Source: Craspedostauros australis
Lineage: Eukaryota; Bacillariophyta; Bacillariophyceae; Mastogloiales; Achnanthaceae
DNA length: 64,000 bases
Direction: 5' to 3'
NCBI GenBank assembly: GCA_026770025.1
Contig: JAMXDE010000014.1
Coordinates: 1,178,001 to 1,242,000, forward strand
The stretch's first letter is position 1. The number at the start of each line of letters is the position of its first letter. The notes beneath the pieces were generated by a model. That model was not told where the DNA came from, searched no databases, and saw nothing but the letters and a program-made list of their open reading frames with translations. A program made the translations under genes and the position numbers. Below, piece after piece: positions 1 through 11,852 of this stretch.

Positions 1-365
1 AGCATACAGAGCCATTGTGATGCGCAGTTTTCCAAAATACAAGCATGATGATGATGATCATGGGTGCTGAGTGGAGGGCAACATTGCTGTATCGAGAATT
101 TTTCGAATCCACCACACAACTGTGTGGTGGGCCAACATGAAATTTAAAATAACTTCTATGTCAATTTAACTTCAATTTTCTGACCAAATGATAGTCAGGT
201 GTATTAATGCACTGTTTAGATTTGATTGCACACGATGTGTTGTTGAGATATAGCATGATAAGCAGATATTTGGATGGTTTTGGGGTGGGCTCTAGATAGT
301 CTACGTATCACGACCCATCACCCACAAAACTCCACAACTCGTGTTATCGCGGCGAAGCACCCCCA
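1..365. other. 3' flank of transposase-like copy A
   Basis: No gene is seen here. The stretch lies just downstream of the stop codon of copy A and is clearly homologous, base by base, to 6581-6946 downstream of copy B. Shared landmarks are the GAGCCATTGTG start, the (GAT)n run, a perfect palindrome at 109-130 and the AT-rich stretch after it. Homology reaches the window edge, so the left end of the repeat unit lies outside the window. Confidence 0.7.
109..130. repeat. Palindrome downstream of copy A gene
   Basis: Arms of 10 bp (CCACCACACA and TGTGTGGTGG) are separated by 2 bp (AC). The same 22 bp occurs at 6689-6710 behind copy B although the surrounding bases have diverged. It could be a 3'-end hairpin, a protein-binding site or a subterminal motif of the mobile unit; the sequence does not decide between these. 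Confidence 0.75.
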
Positions 366-1752
366 TCACAAAATTTTCGTCTCATCATCCAACACAGCCT
401 CACTTTCTCTGTTCGCCTTCATTGTGTGAGCATCACACCACCTCTGATGGTCCAATTCCTCTTCCTCTCTCTGCAACTCCTCTTCTCTCTGCTCCTCCTC
501 TGTTGCAGCTGGTGCATTGGAGGTTGCCGCGATTATGGATGTTGTTGCTTTGCTTGTTGGGTTGGTGTTGGTGCTGGTATCCATCTTGCTGAGAGCGGCC
601 TCCTTCTTTTCTTTGCGTTGTTTGGCGTTGTACGCTGCTGACAGTGAAGCTTTCACACGCATCGGGTTAGCGTGCAGTTGTACGTACCAGTCAGTTTTGG
701 CTTTTTCGGTGTCCATCAATTGCTCGTGTGCTTCGTGTTCGGATGGTCTGTTTTTCGGGTCCTTCGCGGACGCTTCACTGATGTCCTTCAATTTGTCCGC
801 GATGTAGTCTGGTAGTTTCGCGTTGATCCGTGTGGTTTTGCTCGCCCAGCCTGGCACTGCGAGTGGTGGGTGTTCAGTTTCGGCGGTCTGGTCTTGTAGT
901 GCTGTGGTGTGATCGGATGGTAGATGTTGTTGTCCGTCCGCGATGGCTTTGCCGAACGCAAGCCCCTTGCTCTCTGCTGCTGTGCGCCCGAGTTTTCGCG
1001 TCTTGTCCGTCTTCCTGAATGATTCGGACGTGATCGGCAGCTTGTCGGACGTGAACGTTCTACAATCGATGACACCCAACTCGTTGATGATCCACCCTCC
1101 CCATTCGGTGCTCTTCACCACAACATCTTCCGTGATTCCAGATGCAGCCACCAACCGTGCCTGGTCATCGTCGTACTTCACCTCGTGAGTCATGCGTACC
1201 TGTTGTCCAGATGCGCGGAATCGTTGTTTTGGTGCACCAGGCAACGTCATGATGTTGCCTTCGAGGGCCTCTGCGTTGACAAGTACCGTTGTCGTACCTG
1301 CAATGTTACCGGCTTGGAGCGCGAGGAAGACTTGGAAAGGGGTCTTGATGTCCTTGCCACTTTGCACGTATTTTCGCAGTACACGGGTGATGTACGCGAA
1401 GTGGGTGTCCAGCATGCTCTTACCGGTTTGGGCCTCTGTGTAGATCCATGCGATGATTTTGGCCGCGTTTCGTGTCACAAGGTTCTTGTTGAGTACCGAT
1501 GTGATGAGCGCGATGTGCTCGTGACTGGCAAAGCAACACGCGTTATCGCTCTGTAGGATGATTTCAGTCACGGATGGGTGCATGTCTTTGACCTTTTTTT
1601 GCACGATCTCCAGCAGTCCACCAACTTGAAGTGTGTCTTGCGTTGGTCTTCCATCGACCACAATGTCGATGAACCGATAAGTGAAAATGTCGTTGCGACA
1701 CGTGATGACCATTGCCCCGAGCAGTGACATCCCCTTCTTCCCCCAATATTCT
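366..1752 (-). pseudogene. Transposase-like gene copy A, C-terminal half
   Basis: This half corresponds to the C-terminal part of the intact protein encoded at 6947-10468. It starts just after the first catalytic Asp. It keeps the second acidic motif (LQSDNACCF), the third (LDTHFAYI) and the long, charged, low-complexity tail ending in DDETKIL. Reading upstream it runs directly into the insertion at 1753-2547, which separates it from the N-terminal half (2523-4664). An internal ATG at 1730 opens a 454-codon frame that could still be translated, but that product would lack the first Asp and so could not form a complete D-D-D site. I call the gene broken. Confidence 0.75.
1747..1752. repeat. 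Target-site duplication, left copy (TATTCT)
   Basis: TATTCT directly precedes the insertion. The same six bases follow it at 2548-2553, whereas copy B has them once (around 8337-8342). This marks the insertion point. Confidence 0.7.
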
Positions 1753-2547
1753 TGTCGAGATGTACATGTGAGTATATGTCAAGATGTACGTGTATATGTG
1801 CATCGTTCACCCGTTATTCTCTCATACGCACTTGGACGGTACAACTACATTCGTGTCGATAGTATACTGTGATTCGTCAGAATTACAGGGGAAATGGAAC
1901 ACACGAAAACGGGCAAGATTTCTGGAGGAAATTTGCAAATAACGATTTCTGAGAGAATTGGAAGATCGTCCGTCCATCCATCAATGGTACCAAGAGAATC
2001 TCGAGGTACTTCCCAACTAAACCTCAGATGACGATATCATCTGACAGACCACTGCATCACCAATGGAACATGACATCTGGAGAGCAGAAGGACGCCTACT
2101 GACGTCGACAGGATGTCATCATGTCACCACGTCGACATCTGTCTCCAAGTCAGAGCAGGAGGCGAAGATCCGATGACCGAAGGACATCAGCATCATGGAT
2201 ACAGAAGGTGAACTTCAAATGGCGAGTACTCATGGAGTAGGAGCCAGTACTGAATGAACGGAGTGTCGAATACGGAGTACGTATCGAACACGGAGTATCG
2301 TGCGTGACGAGCACACGATGTTGAGAGAGAGAGAGAATACAGAAGAGGAGCGAGAGAGCATCTCGCGTACCGACTCATAGTCGGAGACTGAATCTACGAA
2401 ACAGATTGAAGTACCGAGAGCATCGGGCGAAAGAACGGCGTACACCGAGAGCATCGGAGTAGCCAAGTAATGAAATAGCAAACAGACGACTATCAACCAA
2501 CACCATCTTCCACGATCGTAGGTTACCGTGAGCGGAACTTGCCAACA
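1753..2547. mobile_element. Solo LTR-like insertion (795 bp)
   Basis: Alignment to copy B shows 795 extra bases at one point in the coding frame. The insert begins TGTCGAG and ends CCAACA, giving the TGT...ACA ends typical of long terminal repeats, and is flanked by a 6-bp direct repeat. It holds no long ORF, and no internal retrovirus-like coding region lies nearby, so a solo LTR left by LTR-LTR recombination is the simplest reading. Orientation cannot be set from the ends alone. A non-autonomous element with a longer 10-bp duplication (ATATTCTTGT) is a less likely alternative. Confidence 0.65.
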
Positions 2548-4664
2548 TATTCTTGTTGGGCTTCGCCTTGGCCTGTCGGTAGAATTTTTTGCTTATGGTC
2601 GAGTACCACATAGGCTCTTTCAGGCTTTTCGTTGAGCTGGGATTGATAAAAGGCGATTTGTCCGAATTGCACTTTGGCACGCACTTTGTGAGCCATGTAG
2701 TTAACAATTTCATTGGCGAATCCCGGGGCCGCTGCAAGCATTGATTCCAATTCGTCTTTGTGTTCTTTGAGTTCGTTGTCCTTAAGCATTTCGACAAAAG
2801 GGACAAAACTATCATTCACAAATCGCATTGTTGATCCACAACGGTTGCATACTTTACGTTGTTGATCGCTTGCAGTGGTGGGAGAAGTGTCATTTGTGAC
2901 AGTGGCTTTCTTCTTGCTCTTGTGCTTGTTGGTGCGTGGTTTGCGTTGGTTGGTTGATGTGGCTGCTCCCTTCTTCGCCTTTTCGGTGGTGAGAGCGAAC
3001 GCTGCCGAATGCATTGGATCGTCGCACTGAAGCTGCATGTGGGAGGCAGTGAACTCCCATTTGAGGAACACAACAAGCAATTCGAGTGCATGCAAGAGAG
3101 AATCGGCTGTGCGCACATAAGGCGCGATGACGTCATCGGGCTCATCGTTGTCGTTGTCGCTCTCGTCATTGGCATCGTTTTGTTCCTCCTCGTCTGCTTC
3201 ATACTTAGCCTTCAGTAGGTCTACTAGGCGCGAAATTGCCTGTTTGAGTTTCTCCGTCGCCATCCAGAAGTAGCTCTCAAAGGAAGAAAGCCCTGTCTTG
3301 ATCTTGCTTTTGCGTGTGAGTAGGTGAGTAATGGTGGTGAACGTGGGCATTCCAACCGGAGTATTGGTGGTAGGCGCGTACATGTCGAATAATTCTTGGA
3401 TGGTAGTGCTGCCACGATCGAACACTGGGACATTTTCGAATTGAACCCCACCATACTGTACCATGTGACTCAACCCTGCCTTGTATGTAGTCGTGGTCAT
3501 GAGGAAGGAAACCACACCGGAGAGATCACAGGCACGCACACGGTACTGAAGAACTCGCGGCGGGATGCTTTGGCCGTGGCTCAACATGACGTAGTTGCGA
3601 CGCAAAGTGCAGGCCTGGCTGTGCGTGATGATGTCGCGTTTGGACAGCATGCGCACCTTTTGTTCCTCCGATAGTCCATGTGCGTGCTTAGCAAGAATTG
3701 CAGTACACAGTGCATCTGACGCAGACTTGGCCAAAGTGGCTCTCGCGGTGTGTGATGACGTAGATTCTCCGAGCAAGCATAGGGTGTAGAGGTTAGATGC
3801 TAACATCGTTGGAGGAACCTCCATGTTGGCACGTACGTAAGCAACCACCTGTTCCATTTGACGAGTTGGCACATCCTCTTCTGGAAGCAGGACCGTCCAA
3901 AGTGCAGATGATACGACACTCCACATCTGTTTGATGTAGCTCCAGATGGTCCGATCGTGCCTGCCTGTGAGAACGAACCCTTTTTTCGGCATCAGCAGCA
4001 ACAGTTTTGGATCTAGGTTAGACCCAAGCGCCGCCATCGCACGAACGATGGCACCACGCCTCCAGCTCTCCTCCTCCTCCAGATCACACCCGAGCTTGCC
4101 GCCCCTCCTGCCCCAGCCGGCGCGCGTCTGTTCCTCCTCATCATCAACGAACGTGCTGTCGCTGTCAACAGAGGGATCTGCGTACCCCCCAGCAACAACA
4201 GTGTTGCAACGCCGGGGAAGCCTCCCTGGTGGGGTAGGCTTGACAGGCGGAGCAACATCAGCTGCAGCAGGCAGGGGTGGCGCGTTCACGACAACGCTCA
4301 CCACTGTTCCATCGCCGACACCTCGTCCCTCAGATCGCACGTTGACGTTGGAGTCGTCGAAGACGCCTCCTTTGTCATCGAGGATGTGAACGAACACATG
4401 CAGCTCGCGAGCGTGCGCATGCGTGCCGTTCGGGACGAGGTTGCCATCCGCTGCATGCATCGGCTTCACATCGATCACTCGCGTGATGGTGCTCGGCTTC
4501 CTCAACGCAGCGGACGGCTTGTCAGGCAACAGTTGTTCCGCAGTAGGCAGCAAGCCCCCCTTCGAATCGACAGGAGGGGCAGACACAGGGTGAGCGCGAG
4601 GTTTCTTACTGGGGGAGGGGTTGCCATCCTTGGAGAGGGCCTTGGCGGTGGTAGAGAAAGGCAT
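2523..4664 (-). pseudogene. Transposase-like gene copy A, N-terminal half
   Basis: This is the N-terminal part of copy A, collinear with residues 1 to about 710 of the copy B protein. The ATG at 4664 is chosen because it matches the start of copy B (MFPSAAAKAL there, MPFSTTAKAL here). The open frame extends further upstream through a (AAC)n/(CTA)n run that would encode long Ser and Cys stretches, which I take to be 5' leader. The half contains the conserved KVCNRCG pair and the first acidic motif (VVLDHKQK). It then reads into the LTR-like insertion and stops after a few foreign residues (ending KFRSR). Confidence 0.75.
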
Positions 4665-4778
4665 GATGCAGTTGTTGCTGTAGAGTAGTGTTGCTTGCAA
4701 GATGGATGTGATGAACTGCACAGGTGGAGGACGAAGTGACGAAAGGAGAGCATGCGATGATGGGTGGACCATTCGTTG

Positions 4779-4881
<103 letters not shown>

Positions 4882-5057
4882 TGACGAGAACGGGCATTGA
4901 GCGAAAGGGCGAGTGTGCATGGCATTGGCGAGGAAAGTTGTGAAATGGAGCGAACGTGTGGCGCGAATTTGCGAAATGATTGAGATGATGTGTTTTGTGT
5001 GATGTGTTTTGTGTCATCTGTTTTGTGACGAGCAGAATGTGGAATCATGTGCCACAT

Positions 5058-6580
5058 GCTAACGTGTAATTAACGCGTACCAAACGACCGGCACCTCCGG
5101 AAGCATGTCCGTGACTGATCACCTGACGATAAATGCATGGGAACATTATCGAACCTTCGGCAAAAACTAACGAATTTGCTGCTGTTGGATCAACGCGACT
5201 GCAATGCACACATAGATCACTCCATAAAACTTAAAATGAAACCAAGTAGAAACTGAAAGGGTCCACCATATGTAAATATACTACGAGGATTATGTATATG
5301 TAATTAGTTTTAAAATCCCAGAAAAACGACTAGACTCTTCATTTCAAACAGTTGGTCGACTCGCTCGAGGGGCTCTTAGTCTCTTTTTGAGGTGTTCCGA
5401 TCAGACCATCCAACAGTCCCTCCACGATAGCACTAGTTGTATAGTTTTGGGGGAAGCGGTGAGTCTGCGTTTACATTCATTCTACCCTCCGTTTGCTTAA
5501 TCCGTCATCTACGTCACGACGATGGATACTGCGTCATGAAACACCAATCACAGCACGATGTGAAGCAGCATCTGCGACGTTTCGTCGTGACGGAATGGTC
5601 GAGTTGCATTGGTACTCCGGAAGTGTTTTGTGTCATGCTTCTTTCGTGCATTTTGGTTAGGTGTTTGCAATTACCTTATCCCCCAGTATGTCCGACTGGT
5701 TGAGAGTGCCAGACTCCAAAAAACAACAACATGACAATGGCGGAACACCAAAAAACGCCACAATGGCCGTCCAACGGCAATCACTGCGCCGCACCAACCA
5801 GCGGTCCAATGACAAATCCAAGCACATCGCCGTCACCGCGATGCAGCCGTTGGTGGGTGGACGAGAGGGGGTCGCGAGAGCGCTTGATTTGGGGCCGTCG
5901 TAGGCCCCAGATCAAACGTCACAATTTCGCACCAGATTGCCTCGTTGCATATGGCCGGTGTACTCCATCCACAACCCACCCCAACGCCTATGGATGGGCA
6001 AGATGGCTCCACGAGGCCAAGACCAAGATTCCCACGAAGTTTCAGGCTCGGGGAGGACCGGGAAGGCCTCCGCGCGGAGGAAAAAGTGGAGGGCAAGAGT
6101 TTTCGCGGTGTGTCGTGGGGCTTCCATCATGTGGCTTTGGCTGTGAAGGGCACCATCGCCAACTCACACAATCACCAAGCCACCCATACAAGATGCGTGC
6201 GACATCGCCCGAAGATCCACCTCGCAAAGTGTCCGTCGCAGAGACGGTCTACAAGAGGCGGCACCCCACCATATCCGTCGAATGGTCGTTGGTGGTGGGT
6301 GCCCCAAAAATTCAATGGCATCACCAAATGGAGGTGTATCTTTGGGAGCACACATGCCCATCCCATTCTGGATGCATCAGCGTGTCGCCAGGGAGTATGA
6401 GAATGCACGAGGACCACGTGGAGGGGCTGCAAGGATTGTAAGGATGCGGTATGGATCCGTATCCGCACCGCATCCAGATTGCGAATGGTTTTTTGACAAT
6501 GCTCTTTTTCACTGCAGGGACACTTTGGGCCATGTCATGTGGGTATCTGTGGCCCATCTTCACGGAGTGGATAGATGGGG
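5058..6580. other. Spacer between the two transposase-like units
   Basis: The first part (to about 5365) is homologous to the region upstream of copy B (10838-11150), including the shared words TAACGTGTAATTAACGCGTACC and TTGGTCGACTC; this is the promoter-side flank of unit A. From about 5370 to 6580 the sequence is single-copy here. It carries a 236-codon plus-strand frame (5731-6441) with no recognisable domain and overlapping frames on both strands, so I do not call a gene. If the units arose by tandem duplication, this stretch would match DNA left of the window. Confidence 0.5.
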
Positions 6581-6946
6581 GGAATACCGAGCCATTGTGG
6601 TGCGCAGTTTATCAAAATACCAGGATGATGATGATGATCATGGGTGCTGATTGGAGGGCAACATTGCTTGGTCGAGAATTTTGTGAATCCACCACACAAC
6701 TGTGTGGTGGATCAACATGACACTAAAAATAATTTCTTTGTCAATTTAACTTCGATATTCTGTATAAACACTAGTCAGGCATATGAACGCACTGTTTAGA
6801 TTTAATTGTAGACGATGTGTTGTTGAGATATAGCATGACAAGCAGATGTTGGATGTGTTTTTTGGATGCCCTCTAGACTCGTTTTAGTAGCATGGTCTGC
6901 CCCCACAAAACTCCACAACTAGTGTTATCGCGGTGACGCACAGCCA
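6581..6946. other. 3' flank of transposase-like copy B
   Basis: This stretch is homologous to 1-365 downstream of copy A. It includes the conserved 22-bp palindrome at 6689-6710 and the (GAT)n run near 6626. No coding evidence is seen. Confidence 0.7.
6689..6710. repeat. Palindrome downstream of copy B gene
   Basis: The 22 bp is identical to the palindrome behind copy A at 109-130 (10-bp arms, 2-bp spacer). It lies about 240 bp past the stop codon. Confidence 0.75.
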
Positions 6947-9900
6947 TCACAAAATTTCCGTCTCATCATCCAACACAGCCTCACTTTCTGTGTTCGCCTT
7001 CATGGTGTGAGCATCACACCACATCTGATGGTCCAATTCCTCTTCCTCTTTCTGCAACTCCTCTTCAATTCGTTCCTCCTCTGTTGCAGCTGGTGCATTG
7101 GAGGTTGCCACAATTACAGATGCTGTTGCTGTGCTTGTTGGGTTGGTGTTGGTGTTGGTGTTGGTGTTGGTTTCCGCCTTGAGAGCGGCCTGCTTCTTGT
7201 CCTTGCGTTGTTTGGCGTTGTACGCTGCAAACAACGAGGCTTTGACACGCATGGGATTTGCGTGCAGTTGTACGTACCAGTCAGTTTTGGTTCTTGCGTT
7301 GTTCATCAGTTTCTCGTGTGCTTCGTGTTCGGACGGTCTGTTCTTCGGGTCCTTCGCGGACGCTGCGCAGATGTCCTTCAACTTGTCCGCGATGTAGTCT
7401 GGTAGTTTGGCGTTGGTCCGTGTTGTTTTGCTTGCCCAGCCGGGCACTGCAAGTGGTGGATGTTCTGTTTCCGCGGTCTGGTCTTGTAGTGCTGTGGTGT
7501 GATCGGATGGTAGATGTTGTTGTCCGTCTTGGAGGGCTTTGCCGATCGCGAACGCCTTGCTCTCTGTCGCTGTGCGCCCGAGTTTTCGCGTCTTGTCCGT
7601 CTTCCTGGACGATTCGGACGTGATCGGCAGCTTGTCGGACGTGTGCGAATCGGCAGGGACGACACCCAACTTGTTGATGATCCACCCTTCCCATTCAGCG
7701 CTCTTGACCACGACGTCTTCCGTGATGCCAGACGCAGCCACCAGCCGTGCCTGGTCATCGTCATACTTCACCTCGTGAGTCTGACGTACCTGTTGCCCAC
7801 TTGCGCGGAATCGTCTTTTTGGTGCGCCCGGTAACGTCGTGATGTTGCCTTCAAGGGTCTCTGCGTTGGCCAGTACCGTGGTGGTACCCACGATGTTACC
7901 GGCAACCAGTGCCTCGAAGAGTTGCAGCGGGGTCTTGATGTCGTGTCCACTTTGCACGTATTTTCGCAGCACACGGGTGATGTACGCGAAGTGGGTGTCC
8001 AGCATGCTCTTACCGGTTTGGGCCTCCGTGTAGATCCACGCGATGATTTTGGCCGCATTTCGTGTCACAAGGTTCTTGTTGAGTTTGGACGTGATGAGCG
8101 CGATGTGCTCGTGACTGGCGAAGCAACACGCGTTATCGCTCTGTAGGATGATTTCAGTCACGGATGGGAGAATGTCTTTGACCTTTTTTTGCACGATCTC
8201 CAGCAGTCCACCAACTTGAAGTGTGTCTTGTGTTGGTCTTCCATCGACCACAATGTCGATGAACCGATAAGTGAAAATGTCATTGCGACACGTGATGACC
8301 ATTGCCCCCAGCAGTGACATCCCCTTCTTCCCCCAATATTCTTGTTGGGCTTCGCCTTGGCCTGTTGGTAGAATTTTTTGCTTATGGTCGAGTACCACAT
8401 AGGCTCTTTCAGGCTTGTTGTTGAGTTCGGATTGATAAAAGGCGATTTGTCTGAATTGAACTTTGGCACGCACTTTGTGAGCCATGTAGTTAACAATTTC
8501 GTTGGCGAATCCCGGCGCCGCCGCAAGCATTGACTCCAATTCGTCTTTGTGTTCCGTGAGTTCGTTGTCCTTAAGCATTGTGACAAAAGGAACAAAACGA
8601 TCATCCACAAATCGCATTGCTGCGCCACAACGGTTGCATACTTTACGCGGTTGTTCGTTTGTTGTGACCACTGGAATGTCATTTGTGATGGTTGGTGTGT
8701 CGCTTTTGAGATTGGTCTTCTTGCGCTTGTGCTTGTTGGTGCGTGGTTTTCGTTGATTGGTTGATGTGGATGTTGCCTTCTTCTTCTCCTTTTTGGTGGT
8801 GAGAGCGAACGTGGCCGAATGCATTGGGTCATCACACTCATGCTGCAAGTGAGACGCCGTGAATTCCCATTTGAGGAAGACAACAAGCAGCTCAAGCGCA
8901 TGCAAGAGGGACTTTGCCGTGCACACATGTGACAAGATGACGTCATCCGGCTCGTCATTGGCATCAACAGTATCATCGTTTTTCTCCTCCCCATCCGCTT
9001 CATACTTAGCCTCCAGCAGCTCGACTAGGCGCGAAATTGCCTGTTTGAGTTTCTCCGTTGCCATCCAGAAGTAACTCTCGAAGGAAGAAAGTCCCGTCTT
9101 GATCTTGCTTTTGCGTGTGAGGAGGTTAGTAATGATGGTGAACGCCGGCCTTCCCACTGGGTTGTTTGTAGTGGACGAGTACATGCCGAATAATTCTCGG
9201 ATGGTCGTGCCGCCTCGATCGAACACTGGGACATTTTCGAATTGAACCCCGCCATACTGTACCATGTGACTCAACCCTGCCTTGTATGTAGTAGTGGTCA
9301 TGAGGAAGGACACCACACCAGAGAGATCACAGGCACGCACGCGATACTGGAGAACTCGCGATGGGATGACTTCGCCGTGGCTCAAGATGTCATAGTAACC
9401 GCGCAAGGTGCAGGCCTGGCTCTGCGTGATGATGTCGCGTTTGGAAAGCATGCGCGCCTTCTGTTCCTCCGACAGTCCATGTGCGTGCTTGCTCAAGATA
9501 GCAGTGCATTGTGCATGTGGTGCAGACATGGCCAAAGCAGCTCTCACTGTGTGGGATGTTGTAGTTTGTCCGAGCAAGCAGAGGGTGTACAGGTTAGATG
9601 CCAACATTGTCGGAGGAAGCTCCACATTGCCGCGTACGTATGAAACCACCTGTTCCATCTGACAAGTTGGCACCTCCTCTTCTGGAAGCAGGACAGTCCA
9701 AAGTGCAGATGATACGACACTCCACATCTGTTTCACAGAGCTCCAGATGGTCCGATCGTGTTGGCCTGTGAGAACGAATCCTGTTGTTGGCATTTGCTGG
9801 AGGATTTTAGGATCTAGGTTAGATCGAAGCGCTACCATGATACGACCGATGGCATCACGCCTCCAGTTTCCCGCCTCTTCCGGATCGTACCCGAACTGGC

Positions 9901-10468
9901 CTCCTCTCCTGTTCCTGCTGGCGCGTGTTCGTTGCTCCTTGCCGCTGTCGTCGTACGTGCTGTCGCTATCGCCAGAGGCATCTGCGTAGCCCCCAGCAAC
10001 AACAGCGTTGCAGCGACGAGGGAGCCTCGCTGGTGGGGTAGGCGCGACAGGTGGTGCAACGTCAGGCGCAGCAGGGGGTGGCGCGTTCACGATAACGCTC
10101 ACCGAAGTCCCATCGCCGACACCTCGTCCCTCCGAACGCACCCTGACGTTGGAGTCGTCGAAGACGCCTCCGTTGTTGTCAAGGATGTGTACGAACACGT
10201 GCAGCTCGCGAGCGTGCGCATGCTTACCGTTCGGGACGAGGCCGCCATCCGCTGCATGCATCGGCTTCACATCGATCACTTGCGTGATGGTGGTTGGCTT
10301 CCTCAACGCAGCGGATGGCTTGTCAGGCAACAGTTGCTCTGCAGTCGGCAGCAGGAACCCCTTGGAGTCGAATGGAGGAGCAGATACAGGGTAAGCAGAA
10401 CACGGCTTCTTACGAGGAGAGGGGTTGCCGTCCTTGGAGAGGGCCTTGGCAGCAGCAGAGGGAAACAT
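6947..10468 (-). CDS. Transposase-like protein with D-D-D RNase-H-fold core (copy B)
   Basis: A 1,173-residue intact frame starting at the ATG at 10468. Residues 1-200 are Pro/Ala-rich and probably disordered. The middle (about 220-640) is alpha-helical with a CxxC (KVCNRCG) near 640. The core then shows three acidic motifs with RNase-H-fold spacing: D694 in VVLDHKQK, D778 in LQSDNACCF and D824 in LDTHFAYI. This layout (QEYWGKKG, then QSDNA, then GKS..D.H) recalls large uncharacterised transposase-like proteins I remember from cnidarians and fish. The C-terminal 300 residues are charged and repetitive. Collinear with broken copy A. The role (DNA strand transfer, or a domesticated derivative) is inferred; no terminal inverted repeats were found, so mobility is unproven. 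Confidence 0.7.
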   Translation of the reverse strand: MFPSAAAKALSKDGNPSPRKKPCSAYPVSAPPFDSKGFLLPTAEQLLPDKPSAALRKPTTITQVIDVKPMHAADGGLVPNGKHAHARELHVFVHILDNNGGVFDDSNVRVRSEGRGVGDGTSVSVIVNAPPPAAPDVAPPVAPTPPARLPRRCNAVVAGGYADASGDSDSTYDDSGKEQRTRASRNRRGGQFGYDPEEAGNWRRDAIGRIMVALRSNLDPKILQQMPTTGFVLTGQHDRTIWSSVKQMWSVVSSALWTVLLPEEEVPTCQMEQVVSYVRGNVELPPTMLASNLYTLCLLGQTTTSHTVRAALAMSAPHAQCTAILSKHAHGLSEEQKARMLSKRDIITQSQACTLRGYYDILSHGEVIPSRVLQYRVRACDLSGVVSFLMTTTTYKAGLSHMVQYGGVQFENVPVFDRGGTTIRELFGMYSSTTNNPVGRPAFTIITNLLTRKSKIKTGLSSFESYFWMATEKLKQAISRLVELLEAKYEADGEEKNDDTVDANDEPDDVILSHVCTAKSLLHALELLVVFLKWEFTASHLQHECDDPMHSATFALTTKKEKKKATSTSTNQRKPRTNKHKRKKTNLKSDTPTITNDIPVVTTNEQPRKVCNRCGAAMRFVDDRFVPFVTMLKDNELTEHKDELESMLAAAPGFANEIVNYMAHKVRAKVQFRQIAFYQSELNNKPERAYVVLDHKQKILPTGQGEAQQEYWGKKGMSLLGAMVITCRNDIFTYRFIDIVVDGRPTQDTLQVGGLLEIVQKKVKDILPSVTEIILQSDNACCFASHEHIALITSKLNKNLVTRNAAKIIAWIYTEAQTGKSMLDTHFAYITRVLRKYVQSGHDIKTPLQLFEALVAGNIVGTTTVLANAETLEGNITTLPGAPKRRFRASGQQVRQTHEVKYDDDQARLVAASGITEDVVVKSAEWEGWIINKLGVVPADSHTSDKLPITSESSRKTDKTRKLGRTATESKAFAIGKALQDGQQHLPSDHTTALQDQTAETEHPPLAVPGWASKTTRTNAKLPDYIADKLKDICAASAKDPKNRPSEHEAHEKLMNNARTKTDWYVQLHANPMRVKASLFAAYNAKQRKDKKQAALKAETNTNTNTNTNPTSTATASVIVATSNAPAATEEERIEEELQKEEEELDHQMWCDAHTMKANTESEAVLDDETEIL

Positions 10469-10579
10469 GGTGGGATTGTTGGTGGAGAGTAGTGTTGTTT
10501 GCTAGGTGGATGTGATGGTGTGCACTGGTCTGAGACGAAGTGAGCAAGGAGAGCATCCGATGAAAGGCAAACCAGCTTG

Positions 10580-10670
10580 CAACAGCAACAACAACAACTA
10601 CTACTACTACTACTACTACTACTGCTACTGCCACTACTACTGCCACTACTACTGCCACTACTACTCTGAC
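10580..10670. repeat. Triplet microsatellite, copy B leader
   Basis: (AAC)n followed by interrupted (CTA)n/(CTG) triplets upstream of the copy B start. It is the counterpart of 4780-4880 but shorter. Confidence 0.85.
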
Positions 10671-11852
10671 AAGAACGGGCATGGAGCGAAAGGGCGAGTG
10701 TGCAGGGCATTGGCGAGGAAAGTTGTGAATGGAGCCAAAGTGTGGCGCGATTTTGCGAAATGATGGAGATGATGTGTTTTGTGTGATGTGTTTTGTGTCA
10801 TGTGGTTTGTGACGAGCAGAATGTGGAATCAGGTGCCACATGCTAACGTGTAATTAACGCGTACCAAACGACTGAGACCTTCGGAAGCAAGTCCGTGACT
10901 GATCACCTCACGATAAATGCATGAGAACATCATAGAACCTTCGGCGAAAAACAACGGGTTTTGTGCTGTTGGATCCACGCGACTAGAATGAACATATAGA
11001 TCGATCCATAAAACTTAAAACAGGATATACATCAAAAATCGATCGGTTAATTATTTATAATTAGATTATAAGGATTACTAATATGTGCTTGGTTTGGATA
11101 TCGCAGATGAAAAGTTAGAATGTCCATTTCAAACGATTGGTCGACTCACTGATCAGGCTCATATACGAACCGTGAATGAATGAGGAAAATGTGACTGACT
11201 CTGTCCCATGCTGACGATCGAACTGATCGACGAAATGCCCCTGGTTGGCTGCGAATCGTGGATATTTAGTCCCACAATTCGTTGGATGTCGGAACCACCC
11301 ATAACGTTTTTCGGCACCATTTTCATTTCATTTGTATTGGTGCATTAATAAAATGGTATGAACAACATCTCAAATTCAAAATTCCGCCTCCCACCTGCTT
11401 CTCACTTCTTTGCGCAACACGTCTTTCGATTTGTTTTCTTTCGCAACCACCGCCACGAGCGCTGTCGGAAGCACAAAACAAAAAGCATCGGCACGCAACT
11501 CACCGACAACCCCAAGGCAACGACCAACAAGCAACAGCCAAAAGTCATCAGACATCAATCAGCAACGAGCCATTGCAACGTGCACATCGCAGCACGAATC
11601 CAATCCAATCCTTTTCTCATACAACCGAAGCACGCATCTGTCATAACAAGCCAAAACAAACAAACGGCGTCCCCACCCTCATTCTCGCACACTACCATAC
11701 TAAAACCAGCCGCATCATTCCGTACGAACCCACGAGTGCATTGCAAACCCCTCCAAACTAGTCACACCCACAACACACACCTATCACAGTTCAAAGACCA
11801 ACAGATTCAATCAAGTCCATATTATTCCGCAGCAACTTTCACAGAAGCAAAC
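10671..11852. other. Intergenic region: copy B promoter side and leader of next gene
   Basis: 10740-10815 carries GATGTGTTTTGTGT-like repeats also present upstream of copy A (4980-5030), and homology to unit A continues to about 11150. From about 11160 on the sequence is unique. 11360-11850 has a C/A-rich, ORF-poor look of a 5' leader for the gene starting at 11853, with a short CCAATCCAATCC motif near 11593. No further gene is seen. Confidence 0.5.

Noticed and set aside
5680..5730. tRNA-like string (CCGACTGGTTGAGAGTGCCAGACTC)
   Set aside because: It resembles a D-arm/A-box and the start of an anticodon arm, but no T-arm, B-box or acceptor pairing follows, so neither a tRNA nor a tRNA-derived SINE is supported.
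5731..6441. 236-codon plus-strand frame between the two transposase-like units
   Set aside because: Several equally long frames overlap on both strands, the composition is Pro/His/Arg-rich without a domain, and no homologous frame exists in the other unit. It is likely a chance frame in GC-richer DNA.
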